Made by a program: the position numbers and the translations under genes. Positions 62,062 to 64,000 of a stretch of DNA of 64,000 nucleotides are shown in pieces (position 1 is the stretch's first letter; every line of letters begins with the position of its first letter). Under the pieces are notes generated by a model. That model was not told where the DNA came from and searched no databases. It worked only from the letters and a program-made list of their open reading frames with translations. This stretch comes from Leucocoprinus leucothites (Eukaryota > Basidiomycota > Agaricomycetes > Agaricales > Agaricaceae), in assembly GCA_013368445.1 (NCBI GenBank), contig JAACJO010000007.1, positions 124,001 through 188,000 on the forward strand, given 5' to 3'.

Positions 62062-64000
62062 TTATATCGCCGAGGATTGCAGCTTCAGAGCATCAGAGAG
62101 TAGTGGCGAGACTGCTAGATCGCTCTGAAGAGTCAGAACAGCCGCCTGTTGGGCAGTGGTTATCGTTTGTTCCAGGTCCTTGGGGTTATAAAAGGCATTG
62201 GGATTCTGGGAGAGCGATGCAAGGACAGCGCCAACAAATGAATCCCCAGCACCGGTAACATTTACAACGTTGTCAATGGCAAGCCCGGGGAAATGGTGGA
62301 GAACAATGATTTCTTTGCTATTGCCCTGTGCTACGATATAACGAGCTTGTGGATTGCTCCGCTCCCTTCCCCAAGGTGATGTAGTCGCATCTTTCCCACT
62401 GATACGCATGACACATATCGCGCCGCGCTCACCACATTTGATGATCAAATGTTGGAAGAATGGAAGGAGATTGATGGCCATTTGGGCGATTCCTTGGTCT
62501 ATCAGGAAGGATAATGTGCCCTTGCTGACATCGAGGTCCGTGACGTTCCTCCTCGCGAGCTGTTCCAAATCCATGCGGAATGCTGAGCCGAGTCCCATAC
62601 TATCAATACAAGACCAACAATATGCGTTGGATGAGAAATTATATGGTTCTGCTTGGATTGAATTGTACACATGCACGAGTTCGAGAAGATTGGGGGAGAA
62701 GAATGCGATGGGAGGTTCAATAATATCCGGTTTGGCTAGCAGGGCTTCAATAGCGGGAAGTATGGAGGTGGATTTGACAACAGAGGTGGGTTCACTGCAT
62801 CAAGGTTTATCAGAAGGATTTTTGTTGATGGTAGAGACCTACTTACAAAAATACTACAAAGCTTGTGAGTAAGTTAGTTGGAGAGTGTGAGCGATTGTAC
62901 ACACCTTTGATACGATGTTTATCACAATAGCTAACCACGCCTTTGATGGCTGTTGGTGACAAATTTCCGTCGATAGCCAAGACTTTTGGAATATGCCTTC
63001 GCAGTTGGGGTATAATCTACTTTTCTATCAGCAAGCTGGTATCACTAGAAGGAGAAGACAGACCTGTTCATCAATAAGTGCCTGTGTAATCTCCATATCT
63101 GCCACACCCCCGGTTAGGTTTCCAACACTATCCAGAACCATGTTGCAAACGGCAGTACTCCCATCGTTCTTCAGCAGACCGTCGGTTCGCATACCGAGTT
63201 TCTCTGTTTCATCAACCAGGAGTTTACCAAACCCGTCCTCACCAACCGGTGCGACCAATAAGGACGAAGTCGGAAGCTCTTGCGCAGTCAAGATGCGGTG
63301 TGCAGCTTCTGCCATATTACGAGCTACACCACCAACGGATAGGGCAATCTTTCCGGGTACCGTAGAGTTTTGAACCAGCGAAGAATCAGTACTTGCGTCT
63401 GCCCGTGCCGTGACGTCGATTGCTGCAGAACCAACTATAATGAGGTCTGCAGGTGGCTAAATTTCAAGGGTGATGAACTGAATAAGAAATGGAAAAGGGG
63501 GATTGGCGTACCAAAGTGACTTCATCTGCCACACTGGCCGATGAGCTCAGTGGAGTGGTGGAGCCGGTGTTTGTTACGACGGTGTTCCCCGTAAGTTGAG
63601 GAGTAAATGAAGCAGAATACAAATGGTCCTAGGACATCGAAGTTAGATATTCGGGTCTATTGAGGAGGTGTAAATCATACATATCCATTAACCAGTTTGG
63701 CATACTGAACAGCAATTTGACCACCTAAGATTATGACTGAGATCAGAACATCAAAGAAAGATACTTTTACTAACCGACACTCGCCGTGTTCCTCAAGAGT
63801 GCTAGATTGGAAGCCAATGAACCTCCTTTTGTCAGCTCCGCCACGCGAGCTAAGAGCCAAGGGGTAACTTCCTTCCCGCGTTTGCTCATTCCATTCGCTT
63901 CAGATTCCATCACTGCCTGCTCAACTAGTCTTTGGATCTCTGCTCCCTTTGCTTCGTACTCGTGAGGAATAGGAACAGCTAGCAAAGCGCCATTCTGCAG
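62062..64000 (-). CDS. Bifunctional pseudouridine-5'-phosphate glycosidase / pseudouridine kinase (partial)
   Basis: Runs off the right edge; visible exons 63775-64000, 63681-63724, 63512-63628, 63064-63456, 62905-63016, 62849-62855 (7 nt), 62062-62794, about 543 residues. The first part is the end of the glycosidase (IndA/YeiN) domain: GALLAVPIPHEYEA, GKEVTPWLLARVAELTKGGSL, NTASVGGQIAV. After a linker comes a PfkB kinase: VGSAAIDVTA, GGVARNMAEAAHRIL, LVAPVGEDGFG and the anion-hole/base motif NVTGAGDSFVGAVL. Together they phosphorylate pseudouridine and split it to uracil and ribose-5-phosphate. The TATTTTT microexon is required for the KVFFEPTSV junction. Confidence 0.93.

Overview
This window is nuclear DNA of a filamentous basidiomycete, most likely a mushroom-forming Agaricomycete. 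The evidence is the many 45-65 nt introns, branch sites like CTAAC or CTGAC, tight gene packing on both strands with many head-to-head promoters, and the gene families present (agaric-style F-box/LRR proteins, a type II membrane HVRRGD-type fucosyltransferase, a bifunctional pseudouridine enzyme, STRIPAK and exocyst subunits). No virus, prokaryotic element, CRISPR array or rRNA/tRNA gene is visible. Gene models were built by hand: introns were placed so that conserved family motifs are restored and every exon phase adds up.

Layout. 1-7.5 kb (all minus): APH-type phosphotransferase (partial, frameshifted), a two-TM unknown protein, an F-box protein, a SIKE/FGFR1OP2 (STRIPAK) coiled-coil protein, RNase H1. 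7.5-10.1 kb: AT-rich gene-poor gap. 10.1-16.6 kb: RAD5-type HIRAN/SNF2/RING helicase (-), head to head with CCT7 chaperonin (+). 17-28 kb: MFS anion:cation symporter (+), fucosyltransferase-like enzyme (-), secreted Ser/Thr-rich protein (-), CDF metal transporter (+), then a 1.9 kb gap and a small membrane ORF. 28.4-43.4 kb: Ste20/GCK kinase (+), AP-3 delta (-), RhoGEF (+), flavin monooxygenase (+), EXO84 (-). 43.5-50.8 kb: SKT5/CHS4-like Sel1 protein ending CVIM (+), TatD nuclease (-), peroxisomal thiolase with PTS2 (+), and a secreted KEX2-type repeat precursor (-). 51.3-64 kb: ESF1 (+), NUDC (-), SIZ/PIAS SUMO ligase (+), ADP/ATP carrier (+), IRC3-like mitochondrial helicase (+), pseudouridine glycosidase/kinase (-, running off the right edge).

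Most genes are housekeeping: genome maintenance (RAD5, RNase H1, SUMO ligase), protein folding and nuclear movement (CCT7, NUDC), secretion and polarity (EXO84, AP-3, SKT5, RhoGEF, GCK kinase), ribosome biogenesis (ESF1), mitochondria and peroxisome (carrier, IRC3, thiolase).

Standout observations: (1) a secreted precursor with 11 copies of a 19-residue peptide between Lys-Arg sites, whose copies differ mostly at synonymous sites; (2) RAD5 motif I is assembled from two consecutive microexons of 5 and 3 nt; (3) a U2-like AT-AC intron cuts the conserved GHPLGATGAR motif of the thiolase; (4) the same 7-nt microexon size recurs in four unrelated genes, plus a 9-nt one; (5) four places look like a missing base, three of them next to short G/C runs, pointing to consensus errors or gene decay.
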